From Hoplostethus atlanticus (taxonomy: Eukaryota > Chordata > Actinopteri > Trachichthyiformes > Trachichthyidae): a stretch of 64,000 nt of DNA. Made by a program: the position numbers and the translations under genes. The stretch is taken from assembly GCA_034670405.1 (NCBI GenBank), contig JAXDDX010000119.1, positions 439,501 through 503,500 on the forward strand, given 5' to 3'. The stretch's first letter is position 1; the number at the start of each line of letters is the position of its first letter. Under the pieces are notes generated by a model, which made no database searches, had not been told where the DNA came from, and saw only the letters and a list, made by a program, of their open reading frames with translations. Below, piece after piece: positions 24,420 through 36,430 of the stretch.

Positions 24420-24705
24420 AGGTAAAGACTACACATAATTTATATTATATTATACATACAATTTCCCCTTTTTTACTATATTTTTTTTATAAAGTGCTCT
24501 TATTGTAAATATTGTGTTGTTTTTTATATAGAGCTCTTAAAAACTGTGACATTGTAAATATTGTGTTGGTTATTGTAAATAGTGTGAACCTGTTATTTTG
24601 CACATTTCTGCTAAGCATTGCCACTTTGCATTTCACTACACACCTTGTGTGTGTATGTGACAATTAAACTTCTTGAATCTTGAATCTTGAATCTTGATAG
24701 TACCT
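23095..24705 (+). mobile_element. L2/CR1-like LINE, 5'-truncated, with 3' terminal heptamer repeats
   Basis: Non-LTR element carrying a reverse transcriptase pseudogene and ending in tandem TGAATCT units (about 24672-24697) instead of poly(A), as in CR1/L2-clade elements. The 5' boundary is approximate: coding similarity starts at [10 protein letters not shown] near 23097. A CA tract (24379-24416) lies in the 3' region. Confidence 0.8.
23097..24385 (+). pseudogene. Reverse transcriptase pseudogene of L2/jockey-like LINE
   Basis: Translation gives [61 protein letters not shown] (motif A), TGSPQGCVLSPLLYSLYTHD and KFADDTVVVGL (FADD box at 23669-23680). Then follow YKYLGVHI and the C-terminal RMKDPHHPNNGLFQLLRSG-type block. 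It is broken by an in-frame TAG at 23525-23527 (between FLTARP and VVRVG) and by a frameshift near 24165, after which the conserved C-terminus continues in another frame from about 24180. The endonuclease half is absent. Fairly young: the rest of the frame is open. Confidence 0.85.
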
Positions 24706-24924
24706 CGCCTCACCCTCCTCCCACCTTCTACACCCTCTAAAATAAAATAAATCATTCTATCTCTCTCCCTAGCTCTTATTCTATTTCCTTCCATAACTTT
24801 GATTTTACATCACTATTCTCTGGTCAATGTCGTAAGGGCTCTAAAACCCTGACCGTTGCACCTTTTGGTTGGTTATAATTTCTGCCGATCTGAGAATTGA
24901 AGCTTTTTCTGCTGTTGCACTGCA

Positions 24925-24972
24925 ATTGTAAGTTACTCTCAGCTAAATGCATAAAATGTGAATGTAATTAAC
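24925..24972. repeat. SINE-tail-like fragment
   Basis: TGTAAGTTACTCTCAGCTAA followed by ATGCATAAAATGTGAATGTAA resembles the conserved 3' tail of fish V-SINE-type elements (TCTGCTAAATGcataaatgtaaatg). Short and isolated. Confidence 0.4.
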
Positions 24973-25559
24973 TGGATGTATTGTGTGACTGCATGAGTGT
25001 GATGGTGTGATGATGTGCATCAGGTGGCTGCAGATGCATTGCAGCCACGGTCCCGTTGCTCTCAGGCCGGACGTTGGAGTTGGACTGACCTTACAGCTCC
25101 ATCCTGTGGCCATTCTGCAAATGGCACCTCTGCAATAATGACCTCTATTACTGCAGTGCAATTATGGTGTTCTATGTCTCTGACACAGTGGGGCTGAGAA
25201 AAAACTCATTTTGGACAGCAAGAGAAAGAGCAATGGAAGGTAATTGGTAGAAATAATGAATAAAAAGGGTTCACCCTAACATTTATCCCCTGTCTTTCTG
25301 GTTCATTTGTGAAAATGAACCAGAATTTAGACTTGTGATAACATAAGTCTAGAGCTGCCCCATAGAGAATTAATGGAGGGACCAACTTTGTGGGCCCATG
25401 AAGGAGTTGTTTGCATCTTTATACCCATATGAGCTGCACTACATGGTAGTGTCATCAGCTTAGAACCATAAAAAGAGCCTTGTCTGAAGGAAGAAAAAAA
25501 CCCTGATTGTGTTGTATTGTATTTACTGTCTTGTCTTTTTCCAGTTTATTCTGCAGCAG

Positions 25560-26190
25560 CCCCAGATTGTACATACTGACAACATATGTTCAATTGTTAG
25601 ATCTTGGTGTTTCCACTAATATTGACTGGGCCACCCCAGGACAGCTGGTTGCAGGTTGGTTCATAAATGAACCAATTATCCATTTTAAAGTTCTGTTTCC
25701 CTGGTCGTATTATTATGAAATCAGAAGATTACCAAGGCATTTTGGAGTGCAATGTGCTACCCAGTGTCAGAAAAATGAGTATCAATCGAAGGTCATGGGT
25801 CCTCCAGCAAAACTAAACTAGACTTAAAACATCCAAAAGCACCCTGGAACGTTGGACTGCTCTGGAGCGGCCAGCGATGAGTCCTGATCTCAATCACATT
25901 GACAATGGTGACACCTGAAATGTGCAGCTGGTCAAAGGATTCCTTCAAACATTGAAGAACTGGAGCAGGCTGTAATTGAAGAGTAGGAGAAACTGCCAGC
26001 AGAAAAGAGCAAGAAGCTTATTGATGGTTTGGAAGCATCATCATTATTAGAAAAGTATTAGAAAAGGGTGCCAATAATTATGACCGTAGTCATTTTTTGA
26101 TGTTTGTGTTGTTTGATCACTTGCTGTTAACTAAAACAGATGAACGTGGCCAGAACTTAAATGAGTGCTGGAATGAAGTGGTATTTAACC
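25560..26190 (+). pseudogene. Tc1/mariner-like transposon relic
   Basis: At 25867-25917 the plus strand reads ERPAMSPDLNHID, matching the PAxSPDLNPIE catalytic block of Tc1/mariner transposases, with the last acidic residue changed and a stop shortly after. Downstream are out-of-frame similarities and a tail beginning GTGCCAATAATTATGACC. Heavily mutated, no intact frame. Confidence 0.55.
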
Positions 26191-26399
26191 CTGCATTAAT
26201 AGTTTTTCAGTACAGAATGTGTCCACTAATGTTTCTGTCAGGAAACATCTAAAACTCATTGTCCATATTCATTCATAATGTCAAAGTTTGTACCTCGTGA
26301 CTCATTTCGTTCTGTTCAATTATTTCTCAATCGCTGTCCAGCAGAGAAATGAGTCTACTGACACCAGAGGCAAAATTCATTTCCTCGGTCATTACATTT

Positions 26400-26476
26400 C
26401 AGTGTGAATTATGATTTTGTCTGTGTGTGTGTGTGTGATTTTATATGCATATGTGTAGCCAAGTAGGTGTGTCTGT

Positions 26477-26523
<47 letters not shown>

Positions 26524-26760
26524 CATCTACCCACCTTCTGGCCTCAGCCTGGTTACCATGAGAACTGCATGAACATCACTGCAGTAATGTGACATCATCG
26601 CTAGACGGTGACTCATGCTCTTGGTTCCCTCTGTGTGTGTGTGTATGTGTGTGTGTGTTTTGCCTGTGAGGCTGCCACTAAAGGAAACATAGACACACAC
26701 ACTAAAAGCAAAATGACAGCCACAGTCCCTTTCAACATCCATGTGTTTTATTCTATGTAA
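26400..26760. repeat. TG/GT microsatellite cluster
   Basis: GT tracts at about 26423-26436, 26470-26520 and 26632-26656. No coding signal beyond repeat translations. Confidence 0.8.
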
Positions 26761-27589
26761 CAAAAATAATTACATTGTCTTTGATCTAGGAGCCTAACGA
26801 TAATGAAAAAAAGACAAAATCATCTGACGGGACAAACAGGCATTTACATCATCATAGAGAAATGTCGAAGAACAGAATTATATTGCACAACCGAGCACAA
26901 GTGATTCCCTGTCAAAGAGTAGAATATCCATATTCATATTCAAGTCATACAGCTCACGGGGAACGTCAGGGGAGTTTCCAATGCGTCTGTCCAGTGCTTT
27001 CTGAAGACATGGGAGTGATAACTGATGAAGTGCATCTAAAAAAAAAAAAAGCTCATTCACATACGATCAATACATCAGCGTCATTTCATATTTTTTTCCC
27101 CACCTGATCCAACCAAAACAATCAAAACATTCCGGGGTTTCCTTGCAATCCTGTCTTTGGCACATTAAAAATCTTCCATTTGTTCAAGTGACTTTTTGAA
27201 CAGGATACCGTACAGTACGTACATTTCCCGAACAGTGAAAGACACACAGAAGCAAACCAAAGAAGACAAAACCCCACGTCAAAACCCCACGTCGGGGAGG
27301 AAAGTGAAAGTGGGTTGAAAGCTATCAGTGCTATCAGACTAAATTGGTGCTAATTAGGACGGACAGAGTCTATTCAGCTCACAGTGTGGAGATCAACACA
27401 GTGTGGAGCCACTTTGGGAGCCTATCTGTCATCATCAAGCTGTTTTACTCTACACTATTATATGTAATGCAGGTTGATTGACTCAAAAAGCATATGACAA
27501 GAAGCGACAAAAAGGATGCATGCGTGACTATCGGATGTACATTGAAACAATGTCAATACTGGACTAACATGACAGAAAAATCTTAAGTC

Positions 27590-27735
27590 CACTGTTAAAA
27601 TTTCATTTTCTTGAAACAAGTGAAAGACACTCTGCCAATGGCATGAGATAATTTCATTTGTTTTAAATGCAGTTTCACCCGTTTGTGAAATCTTCCTGAA
27701 ACAAGTGGCATTATCATTAAATACGACTCAATATC
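27590..27735. repeat. Dispersed repeat fragment
   Basis: TTTTCTTGAAACAAGTGAAA ... TGAGATAATTTCATTTGTTT, similar to the 19.86-19.98 kb segment (GAGATGATTTCACTTGTTT). Likely another copy of a decayed hAT-type MITE family. Confidence 0.35.
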
Positions 27736-29764
27736 ACAACACACCCTGCGTACACACCCAATACAAGACTGCCTTGATTTCAGCAGCTTCCTGTTCCACC
27801 TCTTTCACGTTTACTCCACACGTATCAAGGAGGTAACGCTACTTGAGTCAAGAAAATCCATGAAACACGCTGGAAACAAGTTGTGAAGACTAAAGTACTT
27901 ATTGTTAAATATTTGCAGCGTAAAATGTTGTCCAGTATCATCTCCAATCACGTTCAGGGGCATTATTACACATGTGCAGTAGTTTAGTCATGGTGAGGCA
28001 TGGCATTACACTTCCTACCACTGGGTGGCACTGTGACACAGGACCTGACTGTCTGTTACCGGCTCTATAACCGGCACCCTCAACGTCAAAACCTCCAGCT
28101 TCTCCTTCCCAACAGCTACTCGACGACTTCCTCCGTTTCCAAAGATATCGAATTGTCAACCGTTTTTTTTGTTTTTTTTGCGAAACCTAACATCTATAAG
28201 TGAATGTGAACTCGTAGAACCACAACAGCAGGCTTACAGCGTGACGAAACAACGCGTCCCATATTGGAGACAGTACGTACCGTATAACCAGCGGAGCACA
28301 AAAGCGAGTGCACGTGCGGATAATACTTTGGCGCTTCGGTGTGTGAGGGTCTGCGCGTGGACTTTACAAAGTTGAACTAGACTGAGGCGTCGCATTGTCA
28401 CGCGTATGATACAAACACGCATACAAAACACGTGAACGCTCGCAAAAAAGGGGTCCAGGCATACAGTGCACGCTGAGCTCTTCACAGGCACTCGGTTACT
28501 CACACTCGCTCACTCTTACACACACACACACACACATTCTTTGAACACAACCCACTGTAGCTGTGTCGTCATATGAAAGGGGGGGGTTCTAAGCTAGTGG
28601 TACATTTACATATACATATTATATACGTCTATATTCATAAATACGATTAGTGTCGTATTATCATGTACATTTTGTTTTTATCATTACATTATCACACAGA
28701 GGAGGCGCCAAAGGAGTGTCCATGATTCTTTAGCCCGGGAGGGAGCGTTTTCATTTGGCTGAGTGAGAAAGAGGAGACGATCCGGGTTCGCTTGGCAGAA
28801 GTCGAATGTTTTGGAAACGTTTTCCGACTTTTAGTGTTTAAAATGCCCAAAATACACTCCAGTTGGATTTTCAGCGTTGCATGACCTTAAAACACCCGTG
28901 TGGTACATGGTTAAACATATAACCTCGATGCTAAGGTGCTACGCTAACTAGCTAGCCGATGTTGCTAAATATCATCAGCATAATGTAAGAGTATTTTAAA
29001 TTGGGCAAAGAAAGTCTCACTGACTTCCATGTTTCTGCTCTGTTTTCCCGAGCCGGATTAGGTTGTAATTCCGACCTACCGGCTGGTAATTTCCCACTTA
29101 GATTCGCATCGGACAGCTTTGTCTCCTTTGCACCAAACAAACACAAGCACACACATTCACACACAGGCACACACACGCACACACCACCTGAGCCACCTCC
29201 TCAACCTTTTGTTCTTTTTCGCATTGATTTTAGATCTGAGCGGAGTTCAGCAAAGTTCCTCTACTCCGCCTATTATCAAAGCGCTTCCTCTCTGACATTT
29301 AGAGAAGAGGAAGACAAAAAGGGGGGGAGAGTAGGACGGTGGGAGAGGAAGAATAGAGACGGCTATTTCAGCTTTTCATGTGAAACGGCAATGAATAAAT
29401 GGAGGCAGGTTTGGCCTTTTGAAGAAATACCAGTGCTTCCATGCAGCCTGTAATTACCGTCTTGATTACCCCCACTCTCTGCATTGTTCTAGTGGCTCCT
29501 GCTGCTGCTGAAATTGCTGCTCTTAGACGAGCAAACTTGCATTTTATATAAACTCGCATTGTACTACACTGTATGTTTTCCCCGTTTCTGGTGTCACTAC
29601 AAACCACTTCCGTGTCAATAAGGTTACAGATCTAAAATCAGCTCTGCCTCCCCAGAAACCACCGCTGAGTGGGTGAAAGAGGACAAAGCTGAACTTGGAC
29701 CAGCGACTCTCGACATGTCCGTTGCTGAGATGCAGTTCGGAACAAATTTCCCCAATGCCCATGT

Positions 29765-30239
29765 AGCAACTGATAATGTAATAACTGCTGGATAATTTAA
29801 TAACCTGTCAAAATGCAATAACGCGTCCCTCTGAATGGTTTGAAAATAAAAATAAAAACCTGTTCATCTAATAGATTGCTAGATAACATAATATCACATT
29901 ATTAACAGGCATTTATTACTTTATAAAGAGTGTAACATATTTTTAGCTGATGATGCAATAATTATATTGACTAATATTGTAACACTCATACAAATAAGAA
30001 GAGTGTAATAGCTCAGTTATTACATTATTAGTCAATATTATTAGTGTATCATCAGCTAAACATGTTACATGCCTGACAAAGTAATAATCACCTGTTATAT
30101 TATTCATATATTATTAATAATAATCTGATGCAATTTATTACATTAACAGATTTTATTACTTTTTCAATTTAGAGGTACATTTATATTACATTTTGACAGG
30201 TTATAATATTTCCCAGCAGTTATTACATCATCAGTTGCT
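29765..30239. mobile_element. Fold-back (palindromic) MITE
   Basis: About 475 bp, AT-rich. The left end AGCAACTGATAATGTAATAA and right end, inverted, AGCAACTGATGATGTAATAA start terminal inverted repeats of over 50 bp, continuing through CTGCTGG and AACCTGTCAAAATG. The interior is also palindromic: TTAGCTGATGATGCAATAAT near 29942 pairs with the strand near 30055, and TTGACTAATATT near 29968 with 30040. No open frame. The whole element could fold into one hairpin. Confidence 0.75.
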
Positions 30240-31453
30240 GCAGCCCACCTAAATTGTAGATTGCAAATGTGAAATGATGTAATTATAAGCCTGTTATATT
30301 GAATTTCAATAAAACCAGTGTAATCGTTAGTGTTGAATATCGATTTTGTTAGCATTTGATGAAAGCCTTAGGCACAGCCAGAGGTCATTCAGCAGCCCAT
30401 CAGTATGCCTCGCCACACTGGGGGGGGGATCGCTGTCTGAGAGATTCATCACCTGCCTGGCTCATACTCGCAGAACAAAACATGTGGGACACTGTGCTAT
30501 GATGGTGGTGCGTCTATTGGTCGGGGTTTTGGTCGCACACACAAATACACACACGCACATAAGCACGTACACTTTTTGGACACACACCTAGACACACACA
30601 CACAGCTCACGGTATTGTTACCCTTCCCTCTGTCGGTATCAACGTCCGCTCGTCTCTTTTCACTCTCAATGGAGCGTGTGCACACGGCTGACAGCCTTTC
30701 TGGTTTGATTATCTTTTTGCTTGCCATCCCTTGGTGCAAAGCATCCGAGCAGCGGGTGTGCGTTCATAAACCGGCACTCGGAGCGCCAGAGATGACTCTG
30801 GCGCCAAATAAAACACTAACCAGCCCTGTCAAAATGCAGTGTTTGAGTGTTCAGTGTCATTTGGGCCGGTGATGTAGTGGTTAAAAAGATAAAAGTAAAC
30901 AATAATGTGAACGACCACCAGTATAACATAAAACAATGCTAGTAATAATTGATGTAACTTGTGTAACTCATCGGTCTGATGCAACCTGCTAGGAATTTAC
31001 ATGAATGTTTCCCTACTCCACACACTGAAAAGACACACTTTCACTGCAGCCTTTTCATTTAACATGCTAGGCACAGAGCATGTCAGCGTAAATGTGTGAA
31101 TGACACTGTTATACCTTCCTCCGTGCAATCGTCTGAGATTTGCTGGAGGGCTCTCTTCCTTAGCACGCAGCATCAGACCGGATTTACGAAACACACCCGA
31201 AAGGACTGCGTTGCACAGTGGGATGGCCTGAAAGGACCGAATGGTATCATCCAGGGGTCCAGTATGTTCCGAACATGCTTCATTCCCCTGTCACCCTCAC
31301 CTCAATGAAAGGTTAACTGTTTTCCTACCTCCTCCTCCTCCCTCTAAGAAAAGTCCCATCCCTTTCTCCTTCCCTCATCCCTCTTCCCTCCCTCAATCCA
31401 ACTCTTCCCCCGTCCCTTCCCTCCCTCCCTCCATTTCTCTCCCCCGTTCCGCT

Positions 31454-31651
31454 CTACTTCTGCATGTCACACTGCAGCAGTAGAACGATGGAGGGGTCGG
31501 ACTTGGCGGCCTCTTTGAACTCCTCCAGGGTGATCTCGTCGTTGTGGTCCTTGTCCATCTTGGAGAAGATCTTGTCCACGCGCTGCTGCGGGGTCAGCCC
31601 GTCCTCGTTCATACGCATCATGATCACTGTGCCCACCATCTTGTAGATGGC
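31454..31651 (-). CDS. hpcal4: hpcal4 coding exon 3 (EF-hand 4, stop)
   Basis: 65 codons plus TAG, from [18 protein letters not shown] to LLQCDMQK. Acceptor TTCCAG at 31653-31652. The stop at 31456-31454 gives the standard family C-terminus. Confidence 0.95.
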   Translation of the reverse strand, partial: AIYKMVGTVIMMRMNEDGLTPQQRVDKIFSKMDKDHNDEITLEEFKEAAKSDPSIVLLLQCDMQK

Positions 31652-32664
31652 CTGGAATGGGGGTGGGGGTGAAAGTGTTTTTATGTGATATAAAAACTGT
31701 ATCTAACGCTTCATTATCTCGTCCCACATGTACACCACAGCATACACAAGCATACAAACACACACACACACACACACTCCCGCTCCCTCCTCACAAATAC
31801 ACACCTCGATGATCTCCAGCATCTCCATGCGCGTGATCTTCCCGTCTCCGTCCAGGTCGTACATGTTGAAGGCCCAGTTGAGTTTCTGCTCGAAGCTGCC
31901 CCTGGAGGTGATGGACAGGGCACAGATGAACTCCCTGAAGTCGATGGTCCCGTCGCCGTTCTTGTCGAACGTCCGGAATGCATGCTGGGCAAACTTGGAG
32001 GCATCGCCGTACGGGAAAAACTTGGGCGGGGAGACAAAATATAGAAAGAAATACGGTTAGGTGGCAAGACTGAAAAAGGGAACTGTTGTATGTCTATGAC
32101 TAATGTGCAGAATAAATGAAACACACCTGTTAAGGCTTTTCAAGTAAAAATTATTTATAAATATTTCAGTAATTTACAGTATTTGCTAGAGCCTCTCTCC
32201 CACCAAAAGAGCTGCAGGCTGTTTGGTGGTGTTTCTAGCAGCCCAGAAAGAGCCACTGCTCTGATTGGCTGCCAATACTATAAGGTCCGCCTCCTCCACA
32301 TGTAACCAACCGTGCTGTAACTGGCCCATTTCAGAGCAAGGAATATCCAAGAGGGTAAACCCCTCCCCTCCCCCCCCCTCCCCCCCCTACTCCAAAAATC
32401 AATTGCCAACTGCTCCTTGAATCAACATTTTCTCCTCCTCTCCATCCTCGTCCCATCCCTCCATTCCTCATCCCCCTCTCCTGCTCTCCATCTGGTCCTC
32501 ACCTTGACATAGAGTTGCTGAAACTCCTCCAGGTTGAGGATGCCGGAGGGACAGTCTTTGAGGAAGCCCTTGTACCACTGTTTGAGCTCCGCCTCATTGA
32601 ATTCGGTGCTCTTGGTCAGGTCGTTCAAGACCTCCGGGGCCAGCTTGCTGTTGTGTTTCCCCAT
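31454..32664 (-). CDS. hpcal4: Hippocalcin-like protein 4 (neuronal calcium sensor), complete
   Basis: Three coding exons (32664-32503, 32020-31805, 31651-31454), all phase 0, totalling 576 bp and 191 residues, the same length as human HPCAL4. MGKHNSK at the N-terminus fits an N-myristoylation signal (Gly2, Ser6), which in this family drives Ca2+-dependent membrane association. EF-hand 1 is degenerate (KDCPSG). EF-hand 2 has [12 protein letters not shown] (73-84), EF-hand 3 [12 protein letters not shown] (109-120) and EF-hand 4 [12 protein letters not shown] (159-170, Asp instead of Gly at loop position 6, as in relatives). The C-terminus is [12 protein letters not shown]. The [10 protein letters not shown] and [17 protein letters not shown] segments point to HPCAL4 over VSNL1 or HPCA. 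Neuronal Ca2+-sensor role is family knowledge. Its position upstream of nt5c1a matches the mammalian gene order. Confidence 0.96.
31805..32020 (-). CDS. hpcal4: hpcal4 coding exon 2 (EF-hands 2 and 3)
   Basis: 72 codons from [20 protein letters not shown] to [12 protein letters not shown]. Acceptor CCCAAG at 32022-32021, donor GAG|GTGTGT at 31804-31803. It carries the two best Ca2+ loops. Confidence 0.95.
32503..32664 (-). CDS. hpcal4: hpcal4 coding exon 1 (start codon, EF-hand 1)
   Basis: Residues 1-54, [12 protein letters not shown] to EEFQQLYVK, followed by donor AAG|GTGAGG at 32502-32501. The start is fixed by the family N-terminus and the myristoylation Gly2. Confidence 0.95.
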
Positions 32665-32678
32665 TATGCTTCACCTCT
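32665..32678 (-). other. hpcal4: hpcal4 5' UTR segment with splice acceptor
   Basis: Upstream of the ATG the minus strand reads CTCCCCCTCCAG|AGAGGTGAAGCATA, a good acceptor 14 bases before the start codon. This implies at least one further non-coding exon upstream. Confidence 0.6.
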
Positions 32679-32807
32679 CTGGAGGGGGAGACAGGGAGAG
32701 CGACACAGGTGAGGAGGTGAGCGCTGCATAAACAACACCGACGACAGTAATGTCCCCTGTCGCAGCTGCATGGGTCTCTGAGGATGGATGTAAACACAGA
32801 ATCTCAT

Positions 32808-32846
<39 letters not shown>

Positions 32847-35800
32847 TGCAAGTTGCTATGTGTTTGTGCATTCACACACACATACACAAATTGTCCATCT
32901 AAGCAAGCCATTTAGTCTCATATTCAGTTTTAAAATCTAGAAACAATGTTTCCAATGGACTTTCACCTGTGATGTCCCAGAAACTGATATGTTGAAATGA
33001 GGCAGAATAGGGCAGACCACTGCAATAAAGTATCAAGACATTTTTTTATTTTCACACACCCACACATTTTAGTTCTACAATACATGACTTGTTGAGATGG
33101 GTATTCTTGTAGTGGACATACAGTATAGACAATAAGGGAATATGTGCCTCCTTGCATGTTTGGCTGAGCGTCCAGAGCAGCTGTTATGCCACGCCGCAGC
33201 TCACAATCAAGCCGCAAATGCTCCTTCCATTTCCGTAATGTCTCGCGTCATTCTACCTCGATCATCACCCAGTGTGCATAAAGCCCCTCGAAAGCGGCAT
33301 TGATATTATGGCCATAAAACGGCCCATTACCCCGTCTGATCTGGCTGCAACCCCACCACACATTCACATCGCTAAGGTCCACTGCGCCACTTCCATGACG
33401 CCATGCCTGACTCACAGCCTTGGCTAACAGCTTTCGCACTCCCGACACTGTCGACTCAAGCGGCAACCGAGCCGAACGGCCACAAATCCCCCTCTAAATT
33501 GTGGCTAGAGGAGGGGGGTGGTTTAGCGGCTGAAATATCACCCTGTCCTGCTTTATGACGAGTGAGTCATCCCAACCTTAACGCCGGCGCTGTGCAAACT
33601 ACATACGTATTTTGGGTTTCATCATTTCTGCAAGTCAAGAGGGACTGGGGGAGAGATTAGAGAAAGACATTAGGGGGAAGAAAAAGATATATCAGTAGGG
33701 TAGGGGTCGTTCCAAAGTCCGATTGTTTTCAAGTTGAAGCTCAGAAAAGAATGTTTTTCCTCTTAATAGTCTTACAGCAGTGGGACAGAAAATAAAGGCC
33801 TTCCAATAGGCTACAAATACAAAACACACAAAGATGTAGAAGGTTTTATATGCTTTAAATGAGTGCATCACTGTGCAGCAAGCAGATGAACCCAAAATGT
33901 GGCTGGACATCAGACAAAAAATACAAAAGAGTGAAAGGCTTGGTGCACCTGAACGCTGCTTTTGTAGTTGTCACCTGGATGTGCTGCCAAATTTCATCCT
34001 GTTCAAACTGAGCACCGCAAACCTTTTCAATTTCTGCACTGACGTTGCTTCCACTTTCTCGTTGCATATGTCCATTACAGAACCCGGGGATGTCTCGACA
34101 GTGACGGGCCAATAAAAACCGCCCCGTCTCGACAGCAGTGTTGGTATTTCAATGTTCGGTGACACAAATGAATCCATTCAGAGGTGAGTCATAAAAAAAG
34201 GGCCCAGACGAGAAAACGAGGACTGCAGACACATGAAAAGGTTACCTCGACGTCTCGGTTCAGCCGTCGGTACGTATCCTCGCTCTGCATGCACTTGCTG
34301 CAATAGTTCAGAGGTCGGGAGCTCAAAATTTGTTCCCGTGTGTGTAATGGGTCTGCCATTGAAAGGTGTGGAATCACATCCACATAATGTGTTACCAAAA
34401 CAAATAACCACGTTGCATGTGCATCCTTGCATGCACACACAAACACACACACACACACACATTGGGTTTCACAGGGTTAACTGCTGGAGGCTGAATGTAG
34501 ATCGCAGGTAAGGGCAGCAGGTTGGAGATGGATCGCAAGGGGGGGTGTTCATGTTGTGGCAGCAACGCCTGTAGCGCCATTTTCCCCTGCGAAGGAGAAG
34601 GTCACTTTGGAGGGAACACAACTAAACTGAAATGTATATTCGCTTAATACGTCTCTCTCTCTCTCTCTCGCTCCAATCTGTCTGCCTCTCTGTCTCACAT
34701 AGTGGCAAGCCACAGACATTTGGAGAGAGTTTAAGTATCTCTAAATGACTGACAGCCCCGGCGTCCACTCAAGATACCGCTGTAAATCATCGACTCCATG
34801 GCCAAAAACGAACAAGCAGACACCACAAGCACATTAAGTCGTGCCGACCACAAGTGTTGTATTTATTTTATCTTCCTGTGGCACACCGACTCCACAGGGT
34901 CATAAGGGTGTTTGTTGTCGCACACCGGGGCAGATGAGGTTTTATCCCTCAGTTAAGGAAACAAATGTAGCGGATAATCAAGTTTCCTGCTGAAGGGAGC
35001 AGCGGGGCAATACCACCCAGGTGAGAAAAACTCCCCCCCTTCTGAGAGAATGAAAATAAACAACTGCTCACGCCGGGCGAGACGCGCCACTCACGGACAC
35101 ATTATAATTGTTCCCAAGTCAGATGCTGTTTACGGCTCAGGTCCCTGGGTCTCTGCCAGCTCATCTACTGGAGCAGAAATCTATTGTTGCGCGGTATTCA
35201 GGTGGCGGATATCTGGAGAAAACCTTTGGTGTTCCTTTTCTAGGATTAGGCCGCCTTTCAGAGAGAGTAAGTAGCGTCTCCGGGGGATGAATGAGATGCA
35301 TTCAGGCATATGGTGGCGAGATTAACCGGCTTCTACGCTATTTTCTCATTTTGACGGCCTTAGAGAAAGATGATGTGCTTATCTGCGCGCGTGTGTGTTT
35401 GTGCACGTGCACGTCAAGCTAGGGCATGCGGTGTTTCCCATAAAATTAGGTGATTCATGTTTGGGCAGCTGTAATGCATGAGGCTGGTGATTCTCACTGA
35501 TCTAAAGCCAACGTTGCAAAGAACCAAAAAACGTATTAATGAACTACAATGACCATAATTCATTGCACCTATGGCGCAGCGCATCTGCGCTCCTTGGAGT
35601 CACGGTGTGACGCAAACTGCAAAATGCCTCGCCATGACAGTCAGATGGAAGTATAATAGTCAACTAACGCTGCAATGCCATTTGCTTCTACTAGACTGGG
35701 GAACAAAACATCAATTGAACGGAGCTGCGCTGGTTGTGCCGAGGTAAACAAAACACAGACACAGAAAGTAGACATAGTGAAAGTAAAAGCTTGACCTGTG

Positions 35801-36124
35801 ATGATCCGGGCAGTTTCCAGACATTATCCTCATTTGATTTTTACAGCACCGGGAAAATGCCATCTCTTAAAGGGAAGCTTTGCAAAGAGAAAGATCACAG
35901 GCTCATGGGTTGAATTCTGATATCAGCATGATGTTGGCCTTTAATTATAGTTCATCCATTCAACAGCTTCAAGGTTGGCGATGAGTAAAAGCCAGAATAA
36001 AACCTGCCTCACCCTGTATTAATAATAATAGTAATAATCCATTCCATTTTCATATGACTAAATGTCTTTTTAGCTACTCTTTACTGCTGGTTGATATAAC
36101 ACAATAGCGATTCAACCTGTAGTC

Positions 36125-36430
36125 AGTACATGAAAGCACCTGATGTCAGGTAGGTCTTTCCAGGGAAAAATCCTCTGGCGCACAGGAAGTAATGCGTTTT
36201 ACGCTTGTTTGGAATAAACAGAAGAAGAACTGGTGTAGTTAGCATGAGCAGCGGTAGCCACCGTGGCTCAACAGACAAATAAAAGAGAAACTCCATCAGC
36301 AGAACATCCAAGGAGAAACATGTCACAGTATTGGACACATTGTTTGATTGACAGGTGATCTCTGGGAAGAGCAGTGCAGAAACACCACAGCAGTGGAGCA
36401 CCAAAGATGGAGACTGAATGAAAAAAAGAG
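36125..36430. repeat. Dispersed repeat (copy 2 of 3)
   Basis: Contains CACATTGTTTGATTGACAGG, TGATCTCTGGGAAGAGCAG and GCAGAAACACCACAG, shared with the inverted segment at 51500-51620 and partly with 7.7 kb. Also shares a CTGGCGCACAGGAAGT-type stretch with the 7.63 kb copy. Confidence 0.6.

Larger units (their letters stand above)
26747..31453 (-). other. Region downstream of hpcal4, possible long 3' UTR
   Basis: No gene. On the minus strand AATAAAA occurs near 26747-26753 and could end a long hpcal4 3' UTR, but this rests on a hexamer alone. The stretch holds the MITE-like fragment at 27590-27735, GC-richer unique DNA (27.8-29.4 kb) and the fold-back element at 29.77-30.24 kb. Confidence 0.25.

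Noticed and set aside
30863..30885. GGCCGGTGATGTAGTGGTTA resembling a tRNA A box
   Set aside because: No B box or cloverleaf follows; at most a SINE head fragment.
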